Source: Prorocentrum cordatum (Eukaryota; Sar; Dinophyceae; Prorocentrales; Prorocentraceae). From it: a DNA stretch of 64,000 bases. The notes beneath the pieces are model-generated. The model searched no databases, had not been told where the DNA came from, and was given only the letters and a program-made list of their open reading frames with translations. Below, piece after piece: positions 33,501 through 44,515 of this stretch (position 1 is its first letter; each line of letters starts with the position of its first letter). The DNA lies in assembly GCA_963575745.1 (NCBI GenBank), contig CAUYUJ010016704.1:62001-126000 (forward strand). Direction: 5' to 3'. Both the position numbers and the translations under genes were made by a program.

Positions 33501-36500
33501 GGGCCCAAGCATTCATGGCAATTGCAGCAGCGTGTGTTTTGGAAGATAAAGGAGTAAATTGCGGGTGGGTGGGTGGGGTGATTGCTCGAGCAGTGGAGTT
33601 GGCAACTGCGAGCTCCAGAAGTGAGTTATATATGTATATGTAAAATCTACCCCCCGGATGATCGGCTCGCCGCTTCGCTTTGCAGTTTGCGTCTGCTCTG
33701 GCCAACCGTCCATCCTAAATTCGGCGATTGCAATCGGTGCCGTTACGCCGGGGCGCGGTTTGCGAGTGGCTTTGCGGCGGCCTTTCCAGGGCCTTTGCGA
33801 GAGACAATGTCATAGCTGTCGTCGTTTCGAGCGACGCTGTCATCCTCAATGCGTGCCCCACTGCATTAGAAGGAGCGACAGTGCCATGTGATTCGGTCGC
33901 ATTGAGTGACAGCGCCATCCGCTTCCCGGGGGCGGGAGGGGCAGATGTGACGGGTGGCAAGCCGCGCCCTTCGCAAACAGCACCAATTGTAGCCGGCGAT
34001 AAAAATGAATATGAAGTCAGACCATCCCAGCCGAGCCGGCATCGCCCCCCCGCCGACCTTTCTGCAAAAAGTGCGATGCGCGCGCATTCGTTGTTCAAAC
34101 ATCATCAGCTGCCAAGAACCCCCTGCAAACAATGGGGCGAAGTGCGCGCGCCCGCGTCGTCGCGCGCGCATGCCGAAATCCTTCAAAAATTTTGGTTCCG
34201 TAAGGATTTCAAAATCGAGTACCCGAAAAACCGCAAGAGATACATGTGATTTCGCAGCGCGGATTTTCAAAGAAAGCTTGCGCCTCCGCCCTTGCGAATT
34301 CTAACCATCGGTGTTTCATCAGTTTCATGAAATGCTACCATGCGGGCTTCGCGCGCGAGCGCGCGTCGAAATCGTTCGGGCGCTCTCTGCGGCGTGCCCT
34401 CGCCAGAATCCATTGCAAACAAAATCGGGCGAAGTGCACGCGCGCGCGTCGTCGCGCGCATGCCGAAATCCGTCAAAAACCGTCCGGTTTCGCAAGGGCC
34501 CCCAAATCGACTGCCCCGCACAAAAAATGCAAAAGCACATGGTTTCGCAACGTCAGTTTTCAACAAATCGCGCGCTCGCTCTCTTGCGAATTCTTGAGAA
34601 AGCCATCAGTTTTTCAGAATTGCGTCAGAATTTTGCCCAGGAGGGTCTCTGGCGCCGCCTTCCGACATCATTCGCACGCTTGCGCGCGCGCTGGGGGGGC
34701 ACGATCCGCGACAAAGACTGTCGCGCGGGCCACTCTCGCGCGTCGGCCACGCGCGCATGTCGAACTCTTTCCAGAACCTTCGTCGCCGACGCGAGGGCGC
34801 CGTCGTCATCGTCGGCGCGATCAGCATCGGCACCCGCGCTGGCCGCGCCGTCGTCGTTGCCAACATCGTCACCAGCATCGTCACCAGCATCGACGTTGCC
34901 ATGAGACCGCGCCCGCCCATGTGGCCGACTCGCCATGAAGTGCCCGCCGGGATGTGCCCAGCGGTCAGCGCCGCCGCGGCCCCTGCGCGCGCGTGCTCGG
35001 GTTGGCGCGGCCGCGGAGTTGCAACGGCCAGCGCGCGTGGGCGGGCGCGATTCTTTCCAGAGCATGGAATGTGTCAACTCTTTTGTGTAAAATGCAGTTC
35101 TCCTTTTCTACGGAGACAATGAAATCACCCCCCCCCCGGGATGATCGGCCCCCGCTTGCGTAATGCAATTTACTTATGATTTTGGCTGAACGTCCATCGT
35201 AAGTACGATTTCGCGCGCAGGCTGGCACCCCCCACCCCCCGTCATCTTTTGCACATAATATTACGCCGCGCGCTCGCTCATCAAAAATCACCCGTTTTCA
35301 AACATCCCCTGCAACAAATGGAACGCAGTGCGCACGCGCGTCGCCGCGCGCAGGCCGACATCCGCCAAAAACTTTCGGTCCCGGAAGGACTTCAAAATCG
35401 AGTGCCCAAAAGGAACACGTAAAATACAGGGCTCCGCAGCGCGGATTCCCCCCCCCAAAAAAAAAAATAAAAAAAAGCTTACGCGCGCATGCTTGCGAGT
35501 TCTTCAGAAAACCATTTGGTTTTCAACATTTTCAGAACATGCGACCCAGCGGTCTTCTCGCGCGAGCATGTCGAAATCATTCGAACGCCCTTGCGCGCGC
35601 GCCGTTGCGAGAATCATTTGTTTGCATAAGCTGGGGCGAAGCGCGCTTGCGCGCGTGGGCGCGCGCGCAGAAATCCGCCCAAAACCTTTGGTTCCGTAGC
35701 GATTGCAAAACCGACTGTCCAAATCACATGCAACAGATATGGTTTTCGCAACGTCAGTTTTACAAGAAGCGCGCGTTTGCGCTCTAACGACGTCTTCGGG
35801 AACCACAGGTTGTCATTGGCACAGAATTCGGTCAAACGGGCCTATGGCGCCGCATGCCGACATCATTTGCGTTCCCGCGCGTTGGGGTTGCACGACCCGT
35901 GACGAAGAACGCCGTGCGGACCTCTCCGGCGAGTCGGCCGCGCGCGCATGTCGAACTCTTTCTGCAACTTTCCTCATCGACGCGAGGGCGCCGTCATCGT
36001 CGTCGGCGTGATCAGCATCCGCGCCGTCGCTGGCCGCGCCGTTGTCGATGTCAGCATCGTCATCAGCATCGCCACTGTTATTGCCGTTTCTACATTTGTC
36101 GACGTTGCCATGATACCGCGCCCGCTTAAGTAGCCGACTCGCACTGAAGTGCCCGCTGGGAAGTGCCCAGAGGTCAGCGCCGCCGCAGATGCGTCGATCG
36201 CGCAAAAATGGCCGGCCGCTGCGCGCGCGCATGCGCGGGCAGTCGCGGCCGCAGAGATGTACCAGCCAGCGCCAAGCATTCCTCGCAATCGCCGCCGCAC
36301 GGGGTTTGCAAACCAAGTTGCGGGCGTGTGGGTTGGATTTGCGCGCGAGCAGTGGAGTGGACAACTTCAAGTTGAGCATTGATGAATTTTTAAAAAAAGA
36401 AGACAATAGATTCTACACCCCCCACCCGGCGTTCGCCGCCCCCCTTTCGGGCATGTAAATCATTTATGATTCTGACCACATGTCCATCCGAAATATGAAT

Positions 36501-37015
36501 GTACAAATCAAAATGGAACTGGCATCGGCCCCCCGGAGGTTCCCTGGTAAAAAACGATACGGGGGGCACTGTTTGTTGTAACATAACACTTGTTCACGAA
36601 TCCCTCGCAAGAAATGGGACGAAGTGCACGCGCGCGCGTCGTCGCGCGCGCATGCCGAAATCCTTCAGAAACCTTCAGTGTCGGAAGGATTTCGCAACCG
36701 AGTTTCCAAAACACATACAGAAACACAGGGTTTCGCGACATCGATTTATCAAAAAAGCTTACGCGCGAACTATTGCGAAATCTTAAGAAAAAACCGTAGG
36801 TTTTTAAGATGTTCACAAAATGCTACCAAACGGGCTTCGCGCGCGCACATGTCGAAATCTGTCAAACGCCCTTGCGCGTGTGCCGTCGCGAGAATCCTTT
36901 GCAAAAAATGGGACGAAGTGCAGACACGCGCGTCGTCGCGCGCGTATGCCGAAATCCTTCAAAACCCATCGGTTTCGGAAGGATTTCAAAATCGTATGTC
37001 CAAATTATGCTACCA
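33500..37015 (+). repeat. MS1 macrosatellite, partial tail, two complete tandem units and one truncated unit
   Basis: Unit heads (ATCTACCCCCCGGATGATCGG type) fall at about 33,640, 35,125 and 36,405. Each complete unit has head, one or two alpha modules (GCGAAGTGCGC..GCGCGTCGTCGCGCGCGC..ATGCCGAAATCCTTCAAAAA), a beta module (GCCGACATCATTCGC, then GTCATCGTCGTCGGCG), and a gamma tail ending GCGGGTGGGTGGGTGGG-like and GAGCAGTGGAGTTGGC. Unit lengths are about 1.48 and 1.28 kb. The third unit breaks off at about 37,015 where the 81-90-bp array begins. No coding function is apparent. Confidence 0.85.
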
Positions 37016-37084
37016 AGGAACCCCGCATACTTATTTCAGATCCTGCGTGGTCATATCATGTTGCACCAAGCACAGCCTCCTGGC

Positions 37085-39170
37085 ATTGTCGTTCGCCTCT
37101 GTGGCGTCGGGGATCTGCAACGCCTGCCACACTTTGCGAGCCCGCAACGGATAGGGGGGACCAGCCCCAGCGCACCCCCTGTGGTGTCGAGAACGTGCAA
37201 CGCCTGCCACAATTTGCGAACCCGGAGCGGATATGGGGGACCACCCCCTGCGCACCCCCTTGTGGTGTCGAGAAGGTGCAACGCCCGCCACACTTTGCGA
37301 GCCCGCGCCGCATAAGGGCACCACCCCCTGCGCACCCCTTTTGGTGTCGAGAAAATGCAACGCCTGCCACACTTTGCGAGCCCGAAACTGATGGGGGACC
37401 ACCCCCTGCGCACCCCCTCTGGTGTCGAGAATATGCCGTGCCTGCTGTGCCCTGGACGACCGTCACGGATAGCGGCCGCGGTGAGAGACCACCCCCTGCG
37501 CACCCCCTCTGGTGTCGAGAATATGCCATGCCTGCTGTGCCCTGGACGACCGTCACGGATAGCGGCCGCGGTGAGAGACCACCCCCTGCGCACCCCCTAT
37601 GGCGTCGAGAATATGCCATGCCTGCTGTGCCCTGGACGACCGTCACGCATAGCGGCCGCGGTGAGAGACCACCCCCTGCGCACCCCCTCTGGTGTCGAGA
37701 ATATGCCATGCCTGCTGTGCCCTGGACGACCGTCACGGATAGCGGCCGCGGTGAGAGACCACCCCCTGCGCACCCCCTATGGTGTCGAGAATATGCCATG
37801 CCTGCTGTGCCCTGGACGACCGTCACGGATAGCGGCCGCGGTGAGAGACCACCCCCTGCGCACCCCCTATGGTGTCGAGAATATGCCATGCCTGCTGTGC
37901 CCTGGACGACCGTCACGGATAGCGGCCGCGGTGAGAGACCACCCCCTGCGCACCCCCTATGGTGTCGAGAATATGCCATGCCTGCTGTGCCCTGGACGAC
38001 CGTCACGGATAGCGGCCGCGGTGAGAGACCACCCCCTGCGCACCCCCTATGGTGTCGAGAATATGCCATGCCTGCTGTGCCCTGGACGACCGGCACGGAT
38101 AGCGGCCGCGGTGAGAGACCACCCCCTGCGCACCCCCTATGGTGTCGAGAATATGCCATGCCTGCTGTGCCCTGGACGACCGGCACGGATAGCGGCCGCG
38201 GTGAGAGACCACCCCCTGCGCACCGGTGTCGAGAATATGCCATGCCTGCTGTGCCCTGGACGACCGGCACGGATAGCGGCCGCGGTGAGAGACCACCCCC
38301 TGCGCACCCCCTCGCCGCGGAGATATGCCACGCCTGGTGCCTATGCCATGCGCACCCCCTGGTGTCGAGAATATGCCATGCCTGCTGTGCCCTGGACGAC
38401 CGTCACGGATAGCGGCCGCGGTGAGAGACCACCCCCTGCGCACCCCCTATGGTGTCGAGAATATGCCATGCCTGCTGTGCCCTGGACGACCGGCACGGAT
38501 AGCGGCCGCGGTGAGAGACCACCCCCTGCGCACCCCCTATGGTGTCGAGAATATGCCATGCCTGCTGTGCCCTGGACGACCGGCACGGATAGAGACCACC
38601 CCCTGCGCACCCCCTAGCGAGGACGGTAGCGGCCGCGGTGAGAGACCACCCCCTGCGCACCCCCTATGGTGTCGAGAATATGCCATGCCTGCTGTGCCCT
38701 GGACGACCGGCACGGATAGCGGCCGCGGTGAGAGACCACCCCCTGCGCACCCCCTATGGTGTCGAGAATATGCCATGCCTGCTGTGCCCTGGACGACCGG
38801 CACGGATAGCGGCCGCGGTGAGAGACCACCCCCTGCGCACCCCCTCTGGTGTCGAGAATATGCTATGCCTGCTGTGCCCTGGACGGCCGGCACGGATAGC
38901 GGCCGCGGTGAGAGACCACCCCCCGCGCACCCCGTATGGTGTCGAGAATATGCCATGCCTGCTGTGCCCTGGACGACCGGCGGCCGCGGTGAGAGACCAC
39001 CCCCTGCGCACCCCCTATGGTGTCGAGAAAGTGCCACGCCTGCCACGCCCTGCGACCCTGGGGCGGACAGAGACCGCGGTGAGGGACCACTCCCTGCACA
39101 CCCCCTATGGTGTCGAGCAAGTGCCACGCCTGCCACGCCCTGCGACCCTGGGGCGGATAGAGACCGCGGT
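37085..39170. repeat. 90-bp tandem array (17 young units) with older 81-93-bp units at both ends
   Basis: The young unit contains GGTGTCGAGAATATGCCATG, CCTGCTGTGCCCTGGACGAC and ATAGCGGCCGCGGTGAGAGA. Anchors fall at 37,421, then every 90 bp to 38,141, then 38,225, 38,361, 38,451, 38,541, 38,668, 38,758, 38,848 and 38,938. Three diverged units precede (37,180-37,400) and two follow (39,019, 39,109). Most units before about 38,090 carry CGTCACGG and most later ones CGGCACGG. Three frames are open across it because 90 is divisible by three. Confidence 0.97.
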
Positions 39171-39171
39171 G

Positions 39172-39482
39172 ATGTGGTGTGGTGTGGTGTGGTGTGATGT
39201 GATGTGCGTGTGTCTCCTGATGTGATGTGATGTGACGGATGGTGTGGTGTGGTGTGGTGTGGTGTGGTGTGGTGTGGTGTGGTGTGGTGTGGTGTGGTGT
39301 GGTGTGGTGTGGTGTGGTGTGGTGTGGTGTGGTGTGGTGTGGTGTGGTGTGGTGTGGTGTGGTGTGGTGTGGTGTGGTGTGGTGTGGTGTGGTGTGGTGT
39401 GGTGTGGTGTGGTGTGGTGTGGTGTGGTGTGGTGTGGCGTGGTGTGGTGTGGTGCGATGTGGTGTGGTGTGGTGTGGTGTGC
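39172..39482. repeat. GGTGT pentamer array
   Basis: Nearly pure GGTGT from 39,240 to about 39,480, preceded by GATGTGATGT variants (39,172-39,240). It starts directly at the end of the 90-bp array. Confidence 0.97.
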
Positions 39483-39534
39483 GTACGAGCGAGAAGGAGG
39501 GGGTGAGGTGAACGCGGGTGTGACGCGGGTGGAG

Positions 39535-39632
39535 AGAAAATCAGAACCCCATTTAGAATGTGGGGAAAAACCTACAAAAACACAAGGTTTCGCAACACGG
39601 TTTTTCAACAAAAGCGTGCGCGCGCGCTCTTG

Positions 39633-39666
<34 letters not shown>

Positions 39667-39853
39667 CTCCCTCCTCCCGCGTCGTCGTCGTCGTCGCCTA
39701 CGTCGTCCTGTGTCTTTCCTCGTGTTCGTCGTCGTCGTCCTCTTTGGCGTCGTGGTCGTTTCCGTCGTTGTTGTCGCCGTGGTCGTCCTTCCTCCTCCTC
39801 CCTCGTCGTCGTCGTCCGTCGTCGGCGTCTCGTCGTCGTCCCTCCTATTTCGT

Positions 39854-39887
<34 letters not shown>

Positions 39888-40280
39888 GTCGTCGTGTTCC
39901 CTCCTCCCTCGTCGTTGTCGTCGTCGGCGCCGCCGTCCTTCCTCCTTCTTCGTCGGTTGCGTCGTCGCCGCTCTCCCTCCTCCCTCGTCGTTGTCGTTGT
40001 CGTCGTTGTCGCCGTCGTCGTCCTCCCTCCTCCTTCGTCGTCGTCTTCGTTGGCGACGTCGTCGTCTTCGTCGTCGTCGTCGGCGTCGAACATGCATCGC
40101 AAGTGCCACCGAATGGGTTTTGCAAGCCAAGTTACGGGTGGGTGGGTGGGATGTTTGCAAGAGCGCGGAAGTTGTCAACTCGTTGGTTAAAATCAGTTGC
40201 ACCACATAGATTGCACCATATTGACTGCGCAACACAAATTGCACCACACAGTTTGCAAGACATAGGTTGCATACCGCAGG
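39535..40280 (+). repeat. MS1 partial unit with GTC-expanded middle
   Basis: The end of an alpha module (ACACAAGGTTTCGCAACACGG, then CAACAAAAGCGTGCGCGCGC) is followed from about 39,630 to 40,090 by a GTC/GTT triplet array in place of the beta module. The MS1 tail comes next (GCAAGCCAAGTTACGGGTGG). A TTGCACCACA-type run of six words (40,196-40,275) closes the unit. Confidence 0.8.
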
Positions 40281-40764
40281 TTCTTTTCATGAAAGAAATT
40301 AGATTCCACCCCATCACCTCCAGGACTTATCGGGCCGGCGTCGCGCATGGCACTTCACTTATGATTATGCTTTTTATCCAGCCAGGCAGCCACGGGCTGG
40401 CGTTCGCCTCCCCCTCCCACACACACCACTTTCACCTATTAGAAAAACGGTATGCACGCACACTCGTCCATCACAAATTGTTAGTTGTTTCCAAAAGGTC
40501 CCTTCCAAAGAATGGCACGAAGTGCGCACGCGCGCGCCGTCGCGCGCGCATACCGAAATCCTTGTTTACGACTTCGTACAGATTTCTAAATCGAATGCCC
40601 CGAACACATATAACAACGCGCGGCTTCGCAACAAGGGTTTCCCAAAAAAACCTGCAGCCGCGCCTTTGCGAACTTTAAAAGGAACATTGGTTGTTCAACC
40701 TATTATATATATGTATATAACAAAAAATGATACCCGAGAACAACCCCAATCATATTTTGTGTAG

Positions 40765-40985
40765 GGCTTTAGGTCTATGAGACTATAAGGCTATAGGGCT
40801 AGAAGGTTTTGGAGCTATAGGGCTACGGGCCATAGGGCTATACGGCTATTGGGCTCTAGGGTTATGGGGCTGTAGGGCTATAAGGGCTATAAGGCTATAG
40901 GGCTATAGGTCTATAAGGCTATAAGGCTATAGGGCTATTAGGGCTATAGGGCTACAGGGCTATAGGGCTATAGGGCTATATAAGC
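40765..40985. repeat. GGGCTATA octamer array
   Basis: About 25 degenerate repeats of GGGCTATA with AGGCTATA and CTATAGGT variants. Confidence 0.93.
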
Positions 40986-41092
40986 TACCGGGCACCCGGG
41001 CACCTGGGCACCCAGGCACCCGGGCATACGTGCACCCGGGCACCCGGGAACCCGGGCACCCCCAGGCACCAGGGCACCCGGGCGTGTGGCGA
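40986..41092. repeat. GGGCACCC octamer array
   Basis: Repeats of GGGCACCC with one-base variants begin exactly where the GGGCTATA array ends. The unit differs from its neighbour in the last half only (GGGC shared). Confidence 0.93.
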
Positions 41093-42164
41093 AAATCGGC
41101 GGCAAACCTAACCTAACCATATCAATCCGCTAGGACCCCTACAGAGGCAAGCTCTGATTGGCGAAGAAACTGCTACCAAACGGGCCTTTCGAGCGCGCGT
41201 GTCGAAATCGTTCGAACGCCTTTGCGCGCGTGTTGTTGCACGATTCCCTGGCAGAGACAGGGACGACGTGCACGCGCGCATCGTCGCGAGCGCATGTCAA
41301 AATTCCTCAAAACCAGTAGGTTTCGCAAGGCTGTCAAAAATGAGCGTCGAGAACACATTCATACATATATTTATATATATATATATATATAAATAAAGAC
41401 ATGGTTTTGCAATACTCGTATTCAAAAGACCTGAGGTCGCGGTCTTGCGCATTCTTCGAAAAACCACAGGTGTTTAACATTGTCATCCAATTCTCCCAAA
41501 AAGGGCCTCTCGCGCCGCATGTCCAACTCATTCGAACGCCCTCGCGCGCGTGCTGGGGAGGGGGGGGCACGATCCGTTTCAAATCGTACCACGCGGGCCA
41601 CTCGCGCGCGTCGGCCGCGCGCGCATGTCGAATTTCTTCAAAAACCTTCATTGCCGACGCGAGGACATCGTCATCGTTATCGCCGGGTGTGATCAACATC
41701 GACGCCGTCATTAGTCTTGCCGTCATCATCGCCACCATCGTCACCGTCATCGCTATTCTCACTATCGTGTCTACAGTAGCCAGCGTCGCCATGATACCGC
41801 GCCGGCCCAAGCCACCGACTCGCACTGAAGTGCCCGCTGGGAAGTGGCCACCGGTCAGCGAAACCGCGGCCGCGTCGGTCGCGCCAAACTAGCTGGCCGT
41901 TGCGCGCGCGAGCATGCGCGGGCTAGCGCGGCCGCAGAGACGCATCAGCCAACGCCAAGCACTCATCGCGATCGCTGCCGCATGGGTTTTGCAAACCAAA
42001 TTGCAGGTGGGTGTTGGTGGGATGTCTGCAGGAGCACCATTACACCACATGTAGTGATGTAGTGTTCCACATACATTACACCTATACGTTGCTTCATTTA
42101 CATTGCACCACACATATGGCAAAAAACAATGTTTGGGGACCACACTGACTAACATGCCCCATCG

Positions 42165-42545
42165 GTGTTTGAAGGACTTTGGCATTTACTGCACACCGGC
42201 CTTCCCCAACATCGCCCCAAGATCACCCAAGATGATTTCAGGATTGCCCCACGGCGGCCCAAGAGGCTCCCAACACTGCCGTCAAAAGGGCCCCACGACG
42301 GCCCAAAAGGCTTCAGGCGCCCAAAATGGTTTTCAAGACGGCCCTGAAGCGCACCAAGGAGACCCCAAAACTGTCCAGAGAGGCTCCCACGGCGTCAGAC
42401 GGGCCAGCAACGCCGTAAGGCGGCCAAAGTCTGTAAAGAAACCCCACGGGGCCCAAGGAGGCCCTCCAGAGGCCTCCAAGAGGCTCCCAGGAAGCTCCCA
42501 GAAGGCCCCAAGAATGACCCCAGAAGCCCCCAAGAGATATCCTCT
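42165..42545 (-). repeat. GGCCCCAAGA-type degenerate array
   Basis: Minus-strand version of the CTTGGGGCC vocabulary (GCCCCAAGA, GGCCCAAAAGGC, GAGGCTCCCAGGAAG). Followed by a short pyrimidine tract at 42,540-42,600. Confidence 0.6.
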
Positions 42546-42849
42546 TCGTTTTCCTCATCTTCCTTGTTCCTCCCTCTCCTCATTTTCCTTTTCCTCCACC
42601 GCGTGTTCCCCGAAGGGCTTCTACAACGGCTGGGGGAACGCAGACACGCATCGTCCAATAGCGTGGCCACTATTTGCCCAAACGTTTGGCCACAAAGGCG
42701 AATCCTGAAAGGCAGAGGGCGCCGGTGATTCGCCGTAGGCGACTTCGATTCTTTAGAAAAGAATTACGCATTTGCCAGACATTCGGCACGCCGTGGGCCA
42801 GACCACAGGGGTTGGCGAATCTAGCGGCCTTCGGCCCATCCCGCCACCG

Positions 42850-43345
42850 TGCCTGGGCTGTCGGTCAGAGGCCTCCTGGATGCCTGTGAGGATCTCTTAA
42901 GCGGCCTCTCGGATGCCTGGTGGAGACGGTCTGGGGGGTTCTTGGAGCCTCTTGGAGCCTCTTGGGCACACCTCGGGGGCTGGTGGGTGGGGCCATCTTG
43001 GGGGGGAGGGCTAAAGATATGTCAGTTCCTGTTCCCCATACTGAGCCCTTGTCAAGGCCGTCTTGGGGGCCTCTTGGGCCTCTCTTGGGGGCTGTTGGGC
43101 CGTTTTGAGGCGACTGTCGGCGCATATTGGGTCACCTTGGGCGCTCTGAAGATCGAAAAGGCGGCGATGCGAGAACAATACAAAACCAATGGATGTTGCC
43201 TTTTTGTGACCTCTTGGGCCATCCTCCAGGGCTTCCAAGACGGCCCAAGAAGCGCCCAAGAGAGCTGCATGACCGTCCCCAACGCGCTCTTGGCTTCTCG
43301 AGACAAGTCCCGCGAGGACCCCCCACGAGCGTCCGAGAGCGTCCA
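42850..43345 (+). repeat. CTTGGGGCC-type array with segment shared with 63,100-63,165
   Basis: CTCTTGGAGCCTCTTGG and CTTGGGGGCCTCTTGG words dominate 42,930-43,100. At 43,100-43,165 the order GGCGACTGTCGGCGCATATT, then GGGTCACCTTGGGCGCTCTG and AAGATCGAAAAGGCG, matches 63,112-63,165 base by base with about 75 percent agreement. Confidence 0.6.
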
Positions 43346-44458
43346 GGACTCCCGGCCGTGGGCCCCGCAAAGGGTTTTTCTCCAATTTAAGACAGAGCAT
43401 TCGAACGGACCTGGAGACATTCTATACTTCGAATGCGACGGTGGGGCTGCGGCATAGGCGGCTGGGGGGGGCATCGGCGGCCTGGCGGCCCCTCCCCTCC
43501 CTCCTCCCCTCCTCGGCGGCTGGCTGGACTGCCGGCGGCCTGCCGCAGCCAGCCAGACACTTTTGGTTTCATTGATTAACTCATTTGGGCTGCGCGACGC
43601 TGGCGCGCAGGTAAAGGCAAGGCCACCAGCACGCCTACCTCTGTTCACCCTTTACCTGAAGACATTCTAACTCGTGCCTCAGGGCACGGTGGCGGATCTA
43701 CCCGTCTCAGAGGGAACCACAAAAACAATTGACAACCGCGGGACAACCTCGGGATAGTGATGGGACAATTACGGACAACCACGGGACAACCAACAACATA
43801 AATCCTCGCGACAACCTCGCGACATGCACGCGACAAACACGGGACAATCGCCGGGACAGCCGCAGTGACAACCGTTGGGACAGCCATCGGGTCAAACGCC
43901 GCACAACCACGGGACAACCCCATCGCGCACTCGGGGGGGAGACTATCTGACGTGAACCTCCATTAGGTCGGGTAGGAGTTCTTGATCACTATCGGCCTCC
44001 CGCAGCTTCGCCTCGCCAGCAAACGCGTCACGCACCCCGTGGGCAATCCGTATAACTTCGATGTCACCCCTCAATCTCTAACCAGACAGAGAGAGAAGGA
44101 ACATCGAAGGACGAACACACTGCTTCTTCTTGTGCATGGTGAGCGCCAATGAGCAATTTCTACTCATTGCGCCGCGGCCGCGCACGCGATATGTCCAGCA
44201 TGGTTTGACTGCTTGTTCTGCCCGCAACACCCTCTTGCTGCCCACTGGTGCGTGCCCCGAGGCGGCTGTTTTTCAGCACCGGGAGCAGTCCGAAAGTTTG
44301 GTGCCGCCGCTGAACATCTCGGCGGCCGGGCCAAAGAGCGACGAGTGTCAGGCAGAGGCGAGAAACGCTTAGATTGGTGGGGGGCAGACGAGGCGTAACA
44401 GTGACCGCCGCTCCCCCCGCTGTCACCCGCACCTTCCTTTGTCGTGTGTTTGTGTGTT
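43345..44458. other. No gene; GGGACAACC minisatellite at 43,725-43,930
   Basis: GC-rich, low-information sequence to about 43,700, then repeats of ACGGGACAACC/GCGACAACC. Nothing recognised at 43,950-44,450. Confidence 0.45.
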
Positions 44459-44515
44459 TCTCTCTCTCTCTCTCTCTTTCTATCTCTCTCTCTCTCTCTC
44501 CCTCTCTCTCTCTCC
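44459..44515. repeat. CT microsatellite
   Basis: CTCTCT run with a few T insertions. Confidence 0.97.

Larger units (their letters stand above)
40298..42125 (+). repeat. MS1 unit interrupted by two octamer arrays
   Basis: Head (AGATTCCACCCCATCACC) at 40,298 and alpha module to about 40,730. Unrelated octamer arrays occupy about 40,765-41,090. A second alpha (CTACCAAACGGGCC, 41,170), beta (41,510-41,770) and tail (GGTGGGTGTTGGTGGGATG, about 42,005) follow. It ends in TTACACCACA/TTGCACCACA words. A TATATA palindrome of about 26 bp is at 41,367-41,395. Confidence 0.75.

Noticed and set aside
36820-38412. 530-codon open frame through the 90-bp array
   Set aside because: It starts in MS1 sequence and runs through a 90-bp tandem array. 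Frames of 420 and 404 codons exist in other phases and strands of the same DNA, so openness is a property of the repeat.
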